Of a DNA stretch of 64,000 nt, positions 28,101-43,482 are shown piece after piece; position 1 is the first letter of the stretch, and each line of letters opens with the position of its first letter. The DNA comes from Hirudinaria manillensis (taxonomy: Eukaryota > Annelida > Clitellata > Hirudinida > Hirudinidae). Below the pieces are notes generated by a model. That model did not search any database. It was not told the DNA's origin and worked only from the letters and a program-made list of their open reading frames with translations. The position numbers were made by a program, and so were the translations under genes. The stretch is taken from NCBI GenBank assembly GCA_034509925.1, contig CM067527.1:9920001-9984000 (forward strand), given 5' to 3'.

Positions 28101-29126
28101 TCTTTGATGGATAATGTCCACATAATTCTCCCCAACTGTTGTCTATAATCTGAAAATGTCAAATCGAAAAGTCACGACGCAAGGTTACAACATTGTTTTG
28201 AATGCATCAATTGCAGGTTATGCTTAATTAACAGATACTTTTCTGATTTGTTTCATTATAAAATTTTTAAAAAATTCAAATAGCAATGGATAAACCACAC
28301 AATTAAAATGTGTGACTAATCGTCTTGGAACAAATTGTAACATCGTTGATAATGAATTGATAATGTTTTCAAAATATTTGAAATGTTTGCAGGTAAATAA
28401 CTGAGCAAAACTCACTGAAACTGTGTAATCCTTGCTAAATAGAGCTATGCAGTTCTGTAGGAAGCCTTCTGACTAAAATTTATTATTTATTAAATATGGA
28501 AATTCATGTGTAATTTGCTAAAAAAAAAAATAATAACTTGTAAAAATGTGTAGCACCGTGACATTTGACAAAATCATTCAAATCAATACAAACATAAAGG
28601 AATATTTATTTTATTTATTGGTGTCAATGAAACTGAGGTGATATAAAATTTGTTTTATTCCTCAGATTTTAACCTTTTTTCATCAAATTGATGAAGTTAG
28701 TGGAAATGAGGTTAAATATGTTTATGATATTTTGAGCAAAACAATTTGACTATATATAAAATTCAAATATAGATTTTTAAGAAGTCATAAATGAATACAA
28801 TTTGCATTTGCAAATGGAATGGCATAAAAAATAAATCAAGACGAGTACTTAAGATGCTGTTTACAGGTTGCAATAAGTTGCACTAAAAACAGATGAGTTC
28901 CTTTGAAATTATACACAAGACAACCTTTAGTTGTTATATGGTCATAATTTGAGAACAAAAGCTATTAATTTAGAAACTGGTCATCAAAATGACCGTCAAA
29001 AATAGATGCAAAAAAAATGAAACTCACAACTGTGTCACTGCATCTTGTCCTGTAAGTGTTCTTAACTGCGTGTCTAATCAAAGCTTCCAAACCTTTTTTA
29101 TTGATTAATTGATCGCTGGTCTCCAT
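19153..29126 (-). CDS. mtmr14: Myotubularin-related phosphatase 14 (MTMR14/Jumpy) homologue
   Basis: Coding exons (5' to 3'): 29126-29028, 28149-28073, 27603-27495, 26432-26311, 24573-24457, 23726-23582, 23246-23172, 22921-22858, 22312-22150, 21957-21921, 21833-21769, 21672-21629, 21433-21307, 20582-20241, 19309-19153. All are GT-AG and sum to 581 codons (580 aa; human is about 650). Family signatures appear in order: CGHYP (exon 2), ARCRSRF and PVILFNGK (exon 3), YADF and IPFPGCEFFKE (exon 6), TQNYLKL (exon 8), then the phosphatase signature HCISGWDR with catalytic Cys278 and Arg284 (Cx5R), followed by EILYLTIAYDWYLFG. The known role is dephosphorylation of the 3-position of PI(3)P and PI(3,5)P2 at membranes, limiting autophagy and shaping calcium release. 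Exons 13-15 encode a Ser/Pro/Thr-rich tail ending in a conserved short helix. Introns hold many repeats. Confidence 0.95.
19520..19622. repeat. 36-bp tandem repeat, about 2.9 copies
   Basis: A 36-base unit (TTTATAATAAATAATACATA onward) repeats nearly three times with single substitutions, within the last intron of the MTMR14 gene. Confidence 0.8.
19699..19775. repeat. C-rich 27-28-bp tandem repeat, three copies
   Basis: Three copies of a CACCCTTCCTACTCACCCAC-type unit in the last MTMR14 intron. The composition is unlike the AT-rich surroundings. Confidence 0.75.
21089..21284. repeat. 13-bp minisatellite (AATCAATCCAATG)n
   Basis: About 15 units of 13 bases, mixing AATCAATCCAATG and AATCAATTCACTG variants. 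On the transcript strand the array begins about 22 bases after the splice donor of MTMR14 exon 13. Confidence 0.9.
22033..22125. repeat. (ATT)n microsatellite, about 30 units
   Basis: A pure ATT run of about 90 bases just past the donor site of MTMR14 exon 9, within intron 9. Confidence 0.9.
27291..27470. repeat. 94-bp tandem duplication in MTMR14 intron 3
   Basis: A 94-base unit starting GATAACATATTACTAAC begins at 27291 and again at 27385. The second copy is nearly complete. Within each unit, ACAAGTTAATAATGTT and related words recur. Confidence 0.85.
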
Positions 29127-29856
29127 GAGCAAAGTCTTTAGAGTCGTTCGTTAATTGTTGCAAGATGATCTTACGCTAAAATGTCCGCAAGCTCAACGCA
29201 AACAAGATCTTAGAAAAACCGTGCCATGATTTGATTTGTTGTCAATGTGTGCGACTAAAGACTGAAGATGTTATTCTTTTGTCAAAGTACTTTCATTGAC
29301 CATTAAATATTGAAATTATAAAGCTATTGTTCAAAACTGAAAATTATCAAATTTTATTTCATCCAGATGTGATCAACAAAATTGTTAACCATTTTAAATA
29401 AAGCATCATTTCAAAAATTATATGTTGTTATAAAAATAAAGACACCACATCAAGACAATGAATATAAGGCAATGGCGCTTTTAATGGGCTTGGAGCTCTA
29501 GTGAGGTCAAGGAATCAAATCCGCCTATTTCCAAAACGGATCATGCTTTATTCTAGTACAAGATATTTAATTGCTATTTTTATTTTGTTAGATTATTTAC
29601 ATCGTCTTGGTCGTAAGATTGATCAAATTAATTCAGTCGAGGCTAAATGAAATATTACTTTCGTTATTTGAGATTAAACGACCTTTACTTTAACTCCACC
29701 ATCTTCCAGACTTAAAGACTGATGCGGTTGCGAATCACCTTTCCTAGTGTCCCGCTATTCCGCTATTTTTAATAAACACATTTTTTCCAGTTTTGTCGGA
29801 CCGGGGAGACCTTTTGATCATCATTTTTTTAATAAATTGGACAGGCGTTTAAATGA

Positions 29857-30309
29857 TTGCCTACCCTATTGTGTGATATTTTCGTTAAAAGTTTAGTCTT
29901 ACAAAAAAATTGCTTTGGTGGCTATGAGACTATTAAATTTTCAAAATTTATTCCATCAATCCGACACCACCAGTACCTAACTAGACTCAAACTTCTCGGA
30001 CTCCCGACAATTGAATGCCGACGTCTGATCTTGGACCTATGACTCCCCTATGAAATAATTCATGGATTTGTCATTACGGACCTCCTAAATTCCTTCAAAT
30101 TTTCTCAATACCGCGCAACACGTGATCGCATCCTCAAACTGAAACTGGACACTTGTAAAATAGGCGCCACAAAGTTTTCCTTTGTCAGTCGTGTGGCAGA
30201 GGTCTGGAACTCACTTCCTGAGGAGATAGTGTCGGCCGGTACTTTTTCACGGTTCAAATGCTTGATTACGAATGCGGACCTCTCTCGGTTTTTGACTGTT
30301 GGAAACTAA
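29857..30309 (+). pseudogene. Degraded non-LTR retrotransposon reverse transcriptase, C-terminal remnant
   Basis: One frame across this interval matches the conserved end of non-LTR retrotransposon ORF2 proteins: LGLPTIECRRLILDL, then YEIIHG, a basic stretch, FVSRVAEVWNSLPEEIV and a final SFxRFK-type segment ending in TAA (30307-30309). An in-frame TGA at 30040-30042 breaks it and no catalytic reverse-transcriptase core is present, so it is a 5'-truncated dead copy. A short repeat of CCTTAAAGG units at about 30420-30447 may be its 3' terminus. It sits between the oppositely oriented MTMR14 and ALAD genes, about 330 bases before the ALAD TATA box. Confidence 0.8.
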
Positions 30310-30641
30310 ATATATGATAATTTTTGTTTTTGTTATTCGCCTTTTTTATGCTTTCCCTGTTTTGTCGCTTGCCTTTGTTTTCTTGATTCGCTTGAGAGTT
30401 GCTTGTTGGTCTTGTTAGAGGTCCTTAAAGGCCCTTAAAGGCCCTTTGACCAACTTCGAAAAATATCATGATATTCTACTTTTATCGGCATAGATGAGAA
30501 GCATTATCTTTTAAAAATGGTATTTCAAATGTATTTCCTTGACTTCAAGAAATATTACATGACTAAGCTTATGACATGTACGTCAAACTTAAGTTTAGTT
30601 CGAAGTTTACTTACGTAACACGCCCCAGCTCTACTTGGAAG

Positions 30642-30649
30642 TATATAAA
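30642..30649 (+). promoter_or_regulatory. TATA box of ALAD
   Basis: TATATAAA lies 48 bases before the ALAD start codon, preceded by an ACGCCCC element at about 30618. A start of transcription near 30672 would leave a leader of about 25 bases. Sequence seen; use inferred. Confidence 0.6.
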
Positions 30650-30696
30650 CATTTCTGTTTCCAAAAGTTCAACGGCAAAATTACTTTTTTTTTAAA

Positions 30697-34165
<3,469 letters not shown>

Positions 34166-36107
34166 AGTGTTTCACATCAATCAACCAATCGATTGATTAA
34201 TTGATTGATTTAAATCATTTTAACTGATTTTATCTGGCTTAATTTATGATATTTGCTTGTGGATTTCTAATCAACCTCAACTGATGTTCTTAATTATTTG
34301 CAATAAATGTTTTAATCTAATTAATGTGGGTTCTTTTGTCATGAAAGTCCGCAAAAATTTGATTCGTTCAAGAGATTTAAAAATTCGTCTGAAATGTTAA
34401 CCGGTCTGAAACTCGTCACTCCTTGGAAATATATTATTAGTCCATAATTAACAAAATTATCATAATTACGTTAATCGTGGAGCCACACATGTAGTCAAGA
34501 AGTCTGAAGTCCAAATTCGCAGCAGCGATGAATTTCAAGGAATAAAATCAATATTTTTTTATATTAACTAATAAATCTTCAAAAATGTATTAAAAACAAT
34601 GTTTTCTTACATTAACTAATAATTCTTCAAGAATTTATTAAAAAAAAAACATCGTTTATTATTTGCTGGAATAAATAATGCCGATCTGGTATTTGAAAGG
34701 GGTGAAAAAAGTCTAGAGAAGGCATATTTTAATTTTTTTAAGCTTTAATTTTTACATTAAATATTTACATAAACTTCTCCGGGTCAGTCCCAACCCCGCC
34801 AACATGAATGCATAAATAGGACACATAAGTGCCAATTGGCCACAATTTCTGGTTGTTTGCAAGTCGTGTGAAAGAAATCATTGGAGATGCTATGCAATGC
34901 CTAGTGATTGCCTACACTCACGCATACCATAAATTCATCAGATTATTATAATTTAATTATTAAGTTTTATATTTACATAAAACAAATTACGTTAATTTAT
35001 TTAAGTATTATTGGTTACGATTACGAAATCGAAAAGAAAGACTTTTTGAAATCTCGATTTATCAGCTTGTTGGTCAAAAAAAGAACAGAGGCATGAATTT
35101 TCACTAAAAAAGTGAATAAAAATTATTTTTGTTTTGAATATAAATCGTGACCTCTGACCTTCGATCCATATCGACTGAGTCCTTAAAAGTGAACTTTTGC
35201 TGGTAATTTTTATTTAAATTTCCTCTCCCATACACTCAAACGGCCTTCAATATGCCACTCTAACGAACCGAATTATTATTATTATTATTATATTATTATT
35301 ATTACTATTAACGTTGAACATGAACAAGAATGGTTACGTAACAAGAAATGTCACCGAAACCTCCCACGTTCTGTCATTTCTTAGCTTAAATTGTTTAAGA
35401 ATAGACTTAATTGTCTCTCTGTCTGTCTGGTTCTTGTTTATTTATTACCATCTGCAAAGCATCAACGAAACGAAAGCCTTTCCGATTGGCTGCTGCGACT
35501 AGGACTTCGCACCATACTCACGCCACTGCTAAGTTCCAATGTTGTAAAAATGCTGAAGTTTGCACATCTATTTAATCAGTAGACTATAAGCTGATTAAGA
35601 ACTGTAAAAAAAAAAAAAAACAAAACAATAGCGCCTCAACAACTTTTATCACTCTTGGCAACAACAACCAATTGCTTGGCAGAGACCAACAGCTTCGTCA
35701 GGATCTTAAATTATGGGTTCAAGGGGACACATTTAACCATTTCATTTATTACATAACCAATTATTATTAATAACTTGTCGATGAAATACAGAAACAGGGG
35801 CCGAACGAGACCACCGATTACCACAACACAAGACACTATGTCATCCAGCGATGAAAACATTTCAAATTTTAAGACTTAAAGTGACCAATCAAAAGATTCA
35901 GCCCGGCAAACCAAAGACACCTCTCGACAGTCAGACAGACAGACAGTCAGTCAGACAGACAGATTGAAACTTATAAATGCAATAAAGTAAATTCTGTGGT
36001 CCCCATTTATCACCCAATGCAGAATATTTAATCAATAAATTGTCAATTGCTGAAAATCATTTCAAAATTTGGAAGTCAATATATATAATAATAATCTCAT
36101 TGATAGA
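34166..36107. other. Intergenic between ALAD and the methyltransferase gene
   Basis: Holds the ALAD 3' UTR with AATAAA at 34302-34307. Otherwise AT-rich, with an ATT tract at 35273-35308 and an AGAC/AGTC repeat at 35935-35963. A 15-base A-run at about 35606-35620 follows a 63-codon open frame (35391-35582) and could be the 3' end of an old retroposed sequence; I cannot identify it. On the minus strand AATAAA at about 36108-36113 is a likely poly(A) signal for the methyltransferase gene. Confidence 0.45.
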
Positions 36108-36218
36108 TGTTTATTTTAACAACTAATTCTAATATATTTCAATTGAATCACCATCACCATCATCATCATCATAGTCGTCGTCATCATTGGTGGGCCTCGA
36201 CCCAATCAAAATCTCCGA

Positions 36219-36574
36219 TCATCTTGGTCGACATACGAAGCAGACGACTTTCAGTTGCCGTTTCTTCATCCACGTGATCTTCTTTGTCATGGTGTCCTTC
36301 AATGAGGTCAGGGAGTTGACCTCCTAATGTGATGGAAAAAATTTGATTAAATTCAACTGGATCACAGGAAATTTGTGCACATAAATAAATGTTTAATGCT
36401 GAAAATGTTTCTGATTTATCCAAATTGATGATAACTTAACGATAACTCTACAAACTACAATAACTAATATATTTTGTGTAATTACTAAATAATAATATAA
36501 TTAACAACTTTATAGGCATTTAGAAAAAGAATGCTGAAAATCTGATTAAGTTTCAAAAATTTATTTATCAAACC

Positions 36575-36605
<31 letters not shown>

Positions 36606-39600
36606 GGAGCAGAGGAAAGTCAACCAATCAACCGCAGATTCACGAAAACCCACCTGGAGACGAAGGAAGTCACGCTCGAGTGCCTCCAGCTTCACGGATG
36701 ACAGATCCTCCTCATGTTCCACTTCAAATCCTGCATCCACGAGCACCTGGAAATATTTAAAATATCCATAAATATATAACACATGTAATCATCATCAACT
36801 CTATCATCTTGAATCAGTAACAGATAAGATATAAATAAACTAAATAAGCTAAAAAATAACACCAATAATCAAAGAAAATCAATCAATAAATGAATGAATG
36901 AATGATTGGACACAATGAGAGACAGTGATGCTGTGATGTTGTGATGTTGTGACAAACACAAAGTGTTTCTCAAGGATATCCCATCACTGAGAACAATTAA
37001 ATCAATTAATTAATTAATAATCAAATATTAAATTCGCAGAGAGTTACCATGCCAACAAACATTTAAGAGGGACTCACAATCAATCACACAATTCAATCGC
37101 ACAATCAATCACACCTCGCACAACTTCGCAAGTACACAGAAGAAAAAAAACTCACTTCTTTGTACTCTTCACACCTGAGTACATGATAATTGTACTTCTT
37201 GATCATCTGAGACAGAGAAGTACAAACAGACTCCCCAGAGAGGCAGAAGTCCACAACGACAAGTATGCCTCCATCTTTCAGTGAACACTGTAAATGATTA
37301 ATGAATATACTAAGTGATGATCCTAATAATAAATAATTTTTATGGTAACAATAATTAACATCAACAACATTAAATTTATATTTATTATAGTAAATTTATG
37401 TTTATTATATTACATTTATATTTATTATATTAAATTTATATTTGTTACACCAAATTTAGATTTATTATACTTATTTTATTTATTTTGAGGATGTAAAAAG
37501 CATTTAAATTAAGAGCTTTTTATAAGAGACCTCAAATTGAGGTATTACTGAATAAAAATGAGATTATAATGTAATGTTTGGCCATTATTAACATTAATAA
37601 TAATTATTAATTATTATTTTTACTAATAATAATTATTAATTATATTAAATTATTAATAACATTAAAATGTTATGGCAAGAGTCTAGAAGGGCATTTAGCA
37701 ATCAACAAGTACTTTGATCTTCTGAAATATTTCACGATGATCCGTGACATCAACAGATGCATTGAAAAGTATGGTGTCATATTCAGCTTGAGGCAGTTTC
37801 AGGTACTGAAGATCATCCATTTGGAATTGAATCTACAATGGACAGGTGAACTATGATGCTTCATGTTTAATGATTATTAGAATTATTTATTATTAATTAA
37901 TTTGAATTATTTATTAATAGCGATTAATTATTCACAAATGATGTTTATTTATTTAATACATAGGATTCTGATGATGGTGGAAACATAAGCACCAAATCAA
38001 GTCCCATTATTGATGTTGATTACATTAATAATGTTAATGAAGTTAATCAAAAATTTCCATTTACCACAAAATTGCAAAATTTTGAAGATTTCATTGGAAA
38101 ATGTTTTTATGGAAAGTGTATGTTTATGTTTAATCGGATTTACTTATATGAAAATTATATCATTTTATCATATTATCATAATGCTCATTTGAACATTGAA
38201 CTGTCAAATTTTCAATATTATCACCATCATCACCATCACCAATCATCACCACCATCACCATCATTATCATCATCACTAACATTGTTTTGTTTGAGGAGGT
38301 TTGCTCGTTCCAAGCACAGAGCCACCATGTTGGCCGAAGGGTCAATGCCATGAACTTTGACATTGAACTCCTGTAAAAGTCACGAACGACTTGCACTATG
38401 AACATTTGAATTGCAGAAAATTGAGATTCATTCAAATGAAACTAAAACATAGACTTAATTACAATCAACATAAACTAAGTTAATTAATTAATTACTTAAC
38501 AATCACTTAATCAATTAATTAATAACCACGACCTTCGCTAGCCTGAAGGACGTCCATCCGAGGCCGCATCCGACGTTGAGGACGCGAGAAGCAGAGTCGA
38601 GTTTCAGATGATGGATGATCCTCTGAAATGTGAATTTGTAATGTGAGTTTATAATTAATCGTTAATATAAAACAACACGTCCACTGCATGTCATCACTTG
38701 GTGCGAATAATTTCTAAGCATCATCGTTCAATTTTCATTTCTGCTCTAACAATAATTAAATAATCTCTCAAATACAAAATAAGTGCTTTCTATTTGTTGG
38801 TATATTAGTAAAGGAATCAGATCAATTCCAGATAAAATCACACACACACACACACTCACAATGCGTTTTTTCCCTGAAAAATTTTCTGCATCGAAATCAC
38901 CACAAACACAGTCAATCAGAACAAAATCAAAACCAAATACAAAACAAAAACAAAACTAAATACAAAACAAATACAAAACATAACCAAATACAAAACAAAA
39001 ACAAAACCAAATACAAAACATAACCAAATACAAAACAAAGACCTCAAAAATCTGCTCCTCTCCCGACGAGACATGACCACTACCCAGGTGCCTCTCCACG
39101 GAGGCGATGGATTCCGAGGGGGTGAAACGGCCCCCGAAATGCTCCCCGAACGTTCGGCAGGTCACCACCGAGTTCTCCCTCGGAACTTTTTGGACCAACC
39201 AGCAGATTTGGTTCCTATTGTTTTTCATCTGAAGAATGATGGATAAGAAAATTATGATTATGATAAAATATGTCAAAGGAATAAAAGAATAAATATTGGT
39301 CTGAATCAAGAAGTGGCTCTGAAAAAGATGTTTTTTTTGCTTATATATGGTTAAACTACATAGACTCTAATCTGATGGTGAGCTGTAGGAAGATTCTTAT
39401 TGAAGATATCACCAAAAATAAAACAAAAGAATGGCCTGACAGGACATTCTCTGGTCATTAAATTAATTATCAATCTTGATTGGCATGATTTGATGTCAAT
39501 CAAAGTCTTTATCAATCAGACTTTGATTGCCACTTCAATTCAATCACAACCAACCTTGATATAAGACTGAATGGATTTTGACATGACGAGTCTCAGAGAG

Positions 39601-41501
39601 AAGTCGTCGACTTCTCTGTCGACACGTCCGAGGATGTCGTTGTAAGTCGAGGGTTTTCTGTACTCGGAGGGGTTACTGTCTCGAGATCTGTTTCCTGAAA
39701 TCAAGAAATAGTTGTTGTTGTTGTCATCATTGGTGCTAGTGTTGTTGCATCCAAAGTGATGTTTATTCATAGTTGTTGTTGTTGCAATAGCAATGTGACT
39801 GCCTGGTCAAATGTCAACCTGCTTTGCCATTAAATCATTATCGTCTCATTGGCACAAGGACCATGTTTATGTACTATTACTTTAATATGTAATAACATTA
39901 ATCTTACAACTTTTGCAAAATAACATGCAGTCCACCAGAACTAATTAGCAAACTTCTTAACTAATAATTACCTGATTGGTGAAAGCACGACTCTCTGAAG
40001 TAGAAGTAACCTCCAGGTCTTAGCCAATCAAAGACTCTCGAGAATAGACTCTCGACTTCATTTTCTTCTAAATACATTAACAGCCAATTGGAGAAGACCA
40101 GGTCGAAGCTGTAAAGGAACAATTTGGTTAGAAGGAGAGCTAAAGGAATAAAATCTCATGGCTAATCATATTTTAATTAAATCTTTTGATCCTATTAATT
40201 AAGAATAAATTTAGTCACTTAATGAGTTGGCAAAACCTTAAAATTAGCAAAACCAGATGACCCCACATACATTTGATATGATTAAAACGAATTTTTTGTG
40301 CTGCTTAAAAAAAAATAATAATAATATAAATAAATAATAAATAACTAATTGGCTCTAAGAATTAACTAAAAACCAATAGTAACCAGAAACAATTAGGATA
40401 AACAATTTAGAGTAATAAGTCAATAATACATAATAAATAATACTTTTAAAAAATTTAAATTCAACATCACTATCAACACCTCTCGGGTGGATAATCCAGG
40501 CAGGTGACGTCAGCTTGAATGAATGTGATGTTCTTCAGATGTCCGTTGACTTCCTCGTTCCTTCTCACAAAGTTTTCCATGAAGTCGACGGCAACCAACG
40601 ACTTGGATTTCATTGCAATGTGACCTGTGAACCTCCTGCAGTAGGTTTATTCTAACCTTAACTTATTGTGATCTGTGATGATGATGATGATGATAGTCAT
40701 TCTTTTTTTTTTTGAGTATCATCAAATATGGCTGTCTTCAGTGGCATGTGACAATGCAAACAAAAGACAAAAGTGACAAGTTGTTGAATTTCATGGATAT
40801 ATTTTTCCATAGTGATCTTCAATGCCTAATTTAGGCTAATGTTTTAATTTATTATTTTTATTCAGAATTTTTTTTATTTATATAAAATCTTAGCATCAAT
40901 GACGAACTACAACATACCCAATTCCAGCTCCGAGTTCAAGAACGTCCTTCCCCTTGACAGTTGGCAACATGGAAAGGATTTCTGGAATTTCCTCTTTGCC
41001 AAGGATGTCGGCATTTGTGTCAAGCATCATCTCCTCTTCGCTGGCATTCTGAGAATGTTCTTTCCAGAAGCCTTCCATCTTAACCCGTACTTCCTTCACT
41101 AAAGCAAAAGAAGGAAATTGTCATTTGGATTGCCATGATTTTTCAAGAATGCAAAAAAAGTTATGGCCAATACTTTCATCGAGACATTGAGTCCCTCATT
41201 GCTAAAATCATTAGCAAACCATTTATTTATTTATTTACTGCCAGAGAAACTTACTTTAATTAGCAATACATTGCATTCTGAGCATTGGACAAATGCATTG
41301 ATTTTGCAGACAATCAACATCTTTTTGCAATTTGTTGACTAGTAAATAGTAGTTACAATTAAAAGGCAACGATTTGCAATTCGTGAAATGATGCAACAAT
41401 TACAGCAGTCTTTGAGACTCACCAAAGGTTTTGTCGTGTCCATTTGGAAAGAGCACTGATTCATTGATCTGCGGTCCACCACCTCTTTGTTCGTTGGCCA
41501 T
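36219..41501 (-). CDS. pmt: Phosphoethanolamine N-methyltransferase, two-domain type
   Basis: Exons (5' to 3'): 41501-41423, 41098-40918, 40635-40480, 40108-39972, 39694-39555, 39228-39043, 38622-38533, 38370-38281, 37832-37713, 37287-37156, 36746-36654, 36323-36219; all GT-AG; 502 aa. Such enzymes use S-adenosylmethionine to methylate phosphoethanolamine stepwise to phosphocholine in the cytosol. Domain 1 has FWKEHS, then SAM motif [10 protein letters not shown] (80-88), an acidic motif in [10 protein letters not shown], and FSNWLLMYL; it ends near the NNRNQICWL strand. Domain 2 has its own motif [10 protein letters not shown] (307-315), [10 protein letters not shown], and a post-motif reading FNASVDVTD instead of the plant-type YSRDTILH. 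The C-terminus ends [21 protein letters not shown]. Plants and some animals carry both domains in one chain, whereas nematodes split them. The ATG was chosen because it continues in frame through intron 1. Confidence 0.92.
38917..39041. repeat. Degenerate (CAAATACAAAACA)n repeat beside a methyltransferase exon
   Basis: About 125 bases of ACAAAACCAAATACAAAACA-type units. On the transcript strand they become a U-rich tract starting immediately after the donor site of exon 6, whose donor (GAG|GTCTTT) is weak. Confidence 0.75.
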
Positions 41502-43250
41502 AATTTCCCAGGGCAAAAGAGCTGCTTGGAAGGGTTGATGTTTGGAGACAAGTTGCAATGACTTTCAGATTCCGTGTATGGCTTCCCTGGTTCGGCTGTA
41601 ACTTCGACTTCTGCAATTGTTCGGTCTGCCCCTCGGCTTCATAAAATCAAAATAAACTTATTCCCAGATTTTCTTCTTTTATAAATACCACTTTAACGGC
41701 GCGCGGTCCTTATAGCCAAGTAGCACTTATGACGGGGTCGCCTGCTCACCGCTACAGCGCTAGCGCCATGGTACGATATACGTGGTGTATTTGTGAGCTG
41801 AGGACTTGAGGAAAATTACAAATTCTGATCAGATATCCAGGCCTCTTCAATCGAGGACCTTATTTTTAAAAGTTTGTTTTGGTAATCTGTCTTGTTTTTA
41901 TGTCTTAAGCCAGCAACGAATTTTTTGTGATTTTTATGATATTGTTTGGAGTGCATGCTTTTGAAGTTCAGGAGCAATTAAAAATAAAGTAATGCATAAA
42001 ACTTATGACCACTTATTGATCATTTAGAGTAATCACAAACTTTTGGTGACTACAATTCCGTTCTTGAAATTATGCCCGTTGTGTAACTACGTTTAAGCAT
42101 GTTTAAGCTGACCTCAAGTTGCATAATAAGTATACTTTTTAAGTTGTTATTTTCCACCAAGTTAACTAAATTCATTTTTTAAATAAATTTAGAAAATTCA
42201 CTCAAACTTTGGAAATTTACTAGCAAAAGTCTAAAAATTGCACGCGATCAAAAACCAATTCAAGCATCTTTAGTTCGAAGTTCACAACTCAACGCTTTAA
42301 TGATGATAATAATAAGAATAGTAGTAATAATGATATTTTTATTAATATTTAAAACTTTCTGACTAACATTTCTTTGCAAATGTCTAGAGATTGATGTGTT
42401 ATAAATAACCTTCTTTTTGCCTCATTCACCTGGCAACATTGTTCACCTTGAATAAATTCACCTGCTTTAACTTCATGAAGGCCACAGCTGTTGTTATGCT
42501 GTATTTGTAAAATAAATCAAACATATTCCACAACCATGAGCAATAAGACGTTATTGATGCAGGAGCTAATAATTAAGTATTACTCTCATTGAATTGTGCT
42601 TTCCACTTTCTACAATCTTATAGCTTATTTACCCTCACAGTTATATCAATTGTAAAGTTTAAAATTAAAGTTTGCAGATTAGCGATTCCCTTTTGTCATA
42701 CTGAGATTCAATGCTAGTTTGGAAGTGAAAACTAAACTAAACAAAAATTTGTTCGCGTTTAACTTTTGTCTCGAATCACAATAAGACTGAAATAGGACAT
42801 TTGATTATTTGTGCCTTTCTTTTTATTAGCTTTAGCATATTATTTAATAGATTTTTAACTTCAACAATTGCCCTACATTCAAATTGCTGAAATCTTCCGC
42901 ATTGTTAAAAAGGTTACACTGACATCTGTCAATGTTATAAATAGATATAGACTTGCTATCCTCAGAAAGAGCCTTTAAAATAGTTCTGACAAAATCTTAG
43001 TGAGAAAAGGGTTTGTAAAAGAATAACATCTAATTTTCTCATAAAATTATGAGCAGTAAAATCTCAGATTACAAATTAAATAAGATTGCCATAAAAAGAG
43101 GATCCGATAACATAATTCCATCGAAGTTTTATTTCCAAAATAGTATCTGAAAATGAAGGACAAAAGCGAAAATTAAATACAACCAAAATGAATTCTAACC
43201 CTCCATTGCCTCAAAACGCTATTCATTCATCAATGTCTTTTTGTTCCCTC

Positions 43251-43270
43251 TTGCCTTAACACTAAGGCAA
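43251..43270. other. Perfect 8-bp stem-loop directly after the H2B pseudogene stop
   Basis: TTGCCTTA, four loop bases, then TAAGGCAA. It begins at the base after the pseudogene stop codon (minus strand). Replication-dependent histone mRNAs end in a stem-loop of 6 bp with a 4-base loop, but the sequence here does not match that consensus, and the usual spacing is larger. Confidence 0.35.
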
Positions 43271-43394
43271 TCACTTGGAACTCGTGTACTTGACCACGGT
43301 CTCTGTACCCTCGCTCATATCGTGATTGGTCAGTCCGCCGAAGAGGCACAGAAATCTGTAAGTTTATTTCTCTGCTCGTTACAGTTAGCTTATT
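43271..43394 (-). pseudogene. Histone H2B pseudogene, C-terminal fragment
   Basis: Minus-strand translation shows the end of histone H2B: NK, TSREI and, after a small insertion and a frameshift near the LLPGEL position, LTNHDMSEGTETVVKYTSSK followed by TGA (43273-43271). The intact family reads [42 protein letters not shown]-like; only short words are shared. The N-terminal two thirds are missing, and the break lies directly beside a tRNA-like element. A poly(A) hexamer AATAAA lies at 43128-43133 on the same strand. Frameshift and truncation make it non-functional. Confidence 0.7.
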
Positions 43395-43397
43395 CTT

Positions 43398-43482
43398 GCA
43401 GCTGGCCGAATGGGTAATATCCCCGCATATGGCATCAAGCTTTCATACCAGTAATGGTATCGTGTTCGATACCCAGCCTGCG
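43398..43482 (+). mobile_element. tRNA-like element with Pol III box A/box B motifs (possible SINE head)
   Basis: TGGCCGAATGGG (43403-43414) resembles box A and GTTCGATACCC (43464-43474) resembles box B at proper spacing. GCAG..CTG at the left end pairs imperfectly with CAGCCTGC at the right, like an acceptor stem. Internal perfect hairpins (ATACCA/TGGTAT and GGTATCG/CGATACC) do not fit a normal cloverleaf, so a tRNA-derived SINE or tRNA pseudogene is more likely than a working tRNA. Confidence 0.4.

Noticed and set aside
35391-35620. Open frame followed by a 15-base A-run, possible LINE or processed pseudogene
   Set aside because: The frame contains no diagnostic reverse-transcriptase or gene motif and no target duplication was seen; only noted in the intergenic entry.
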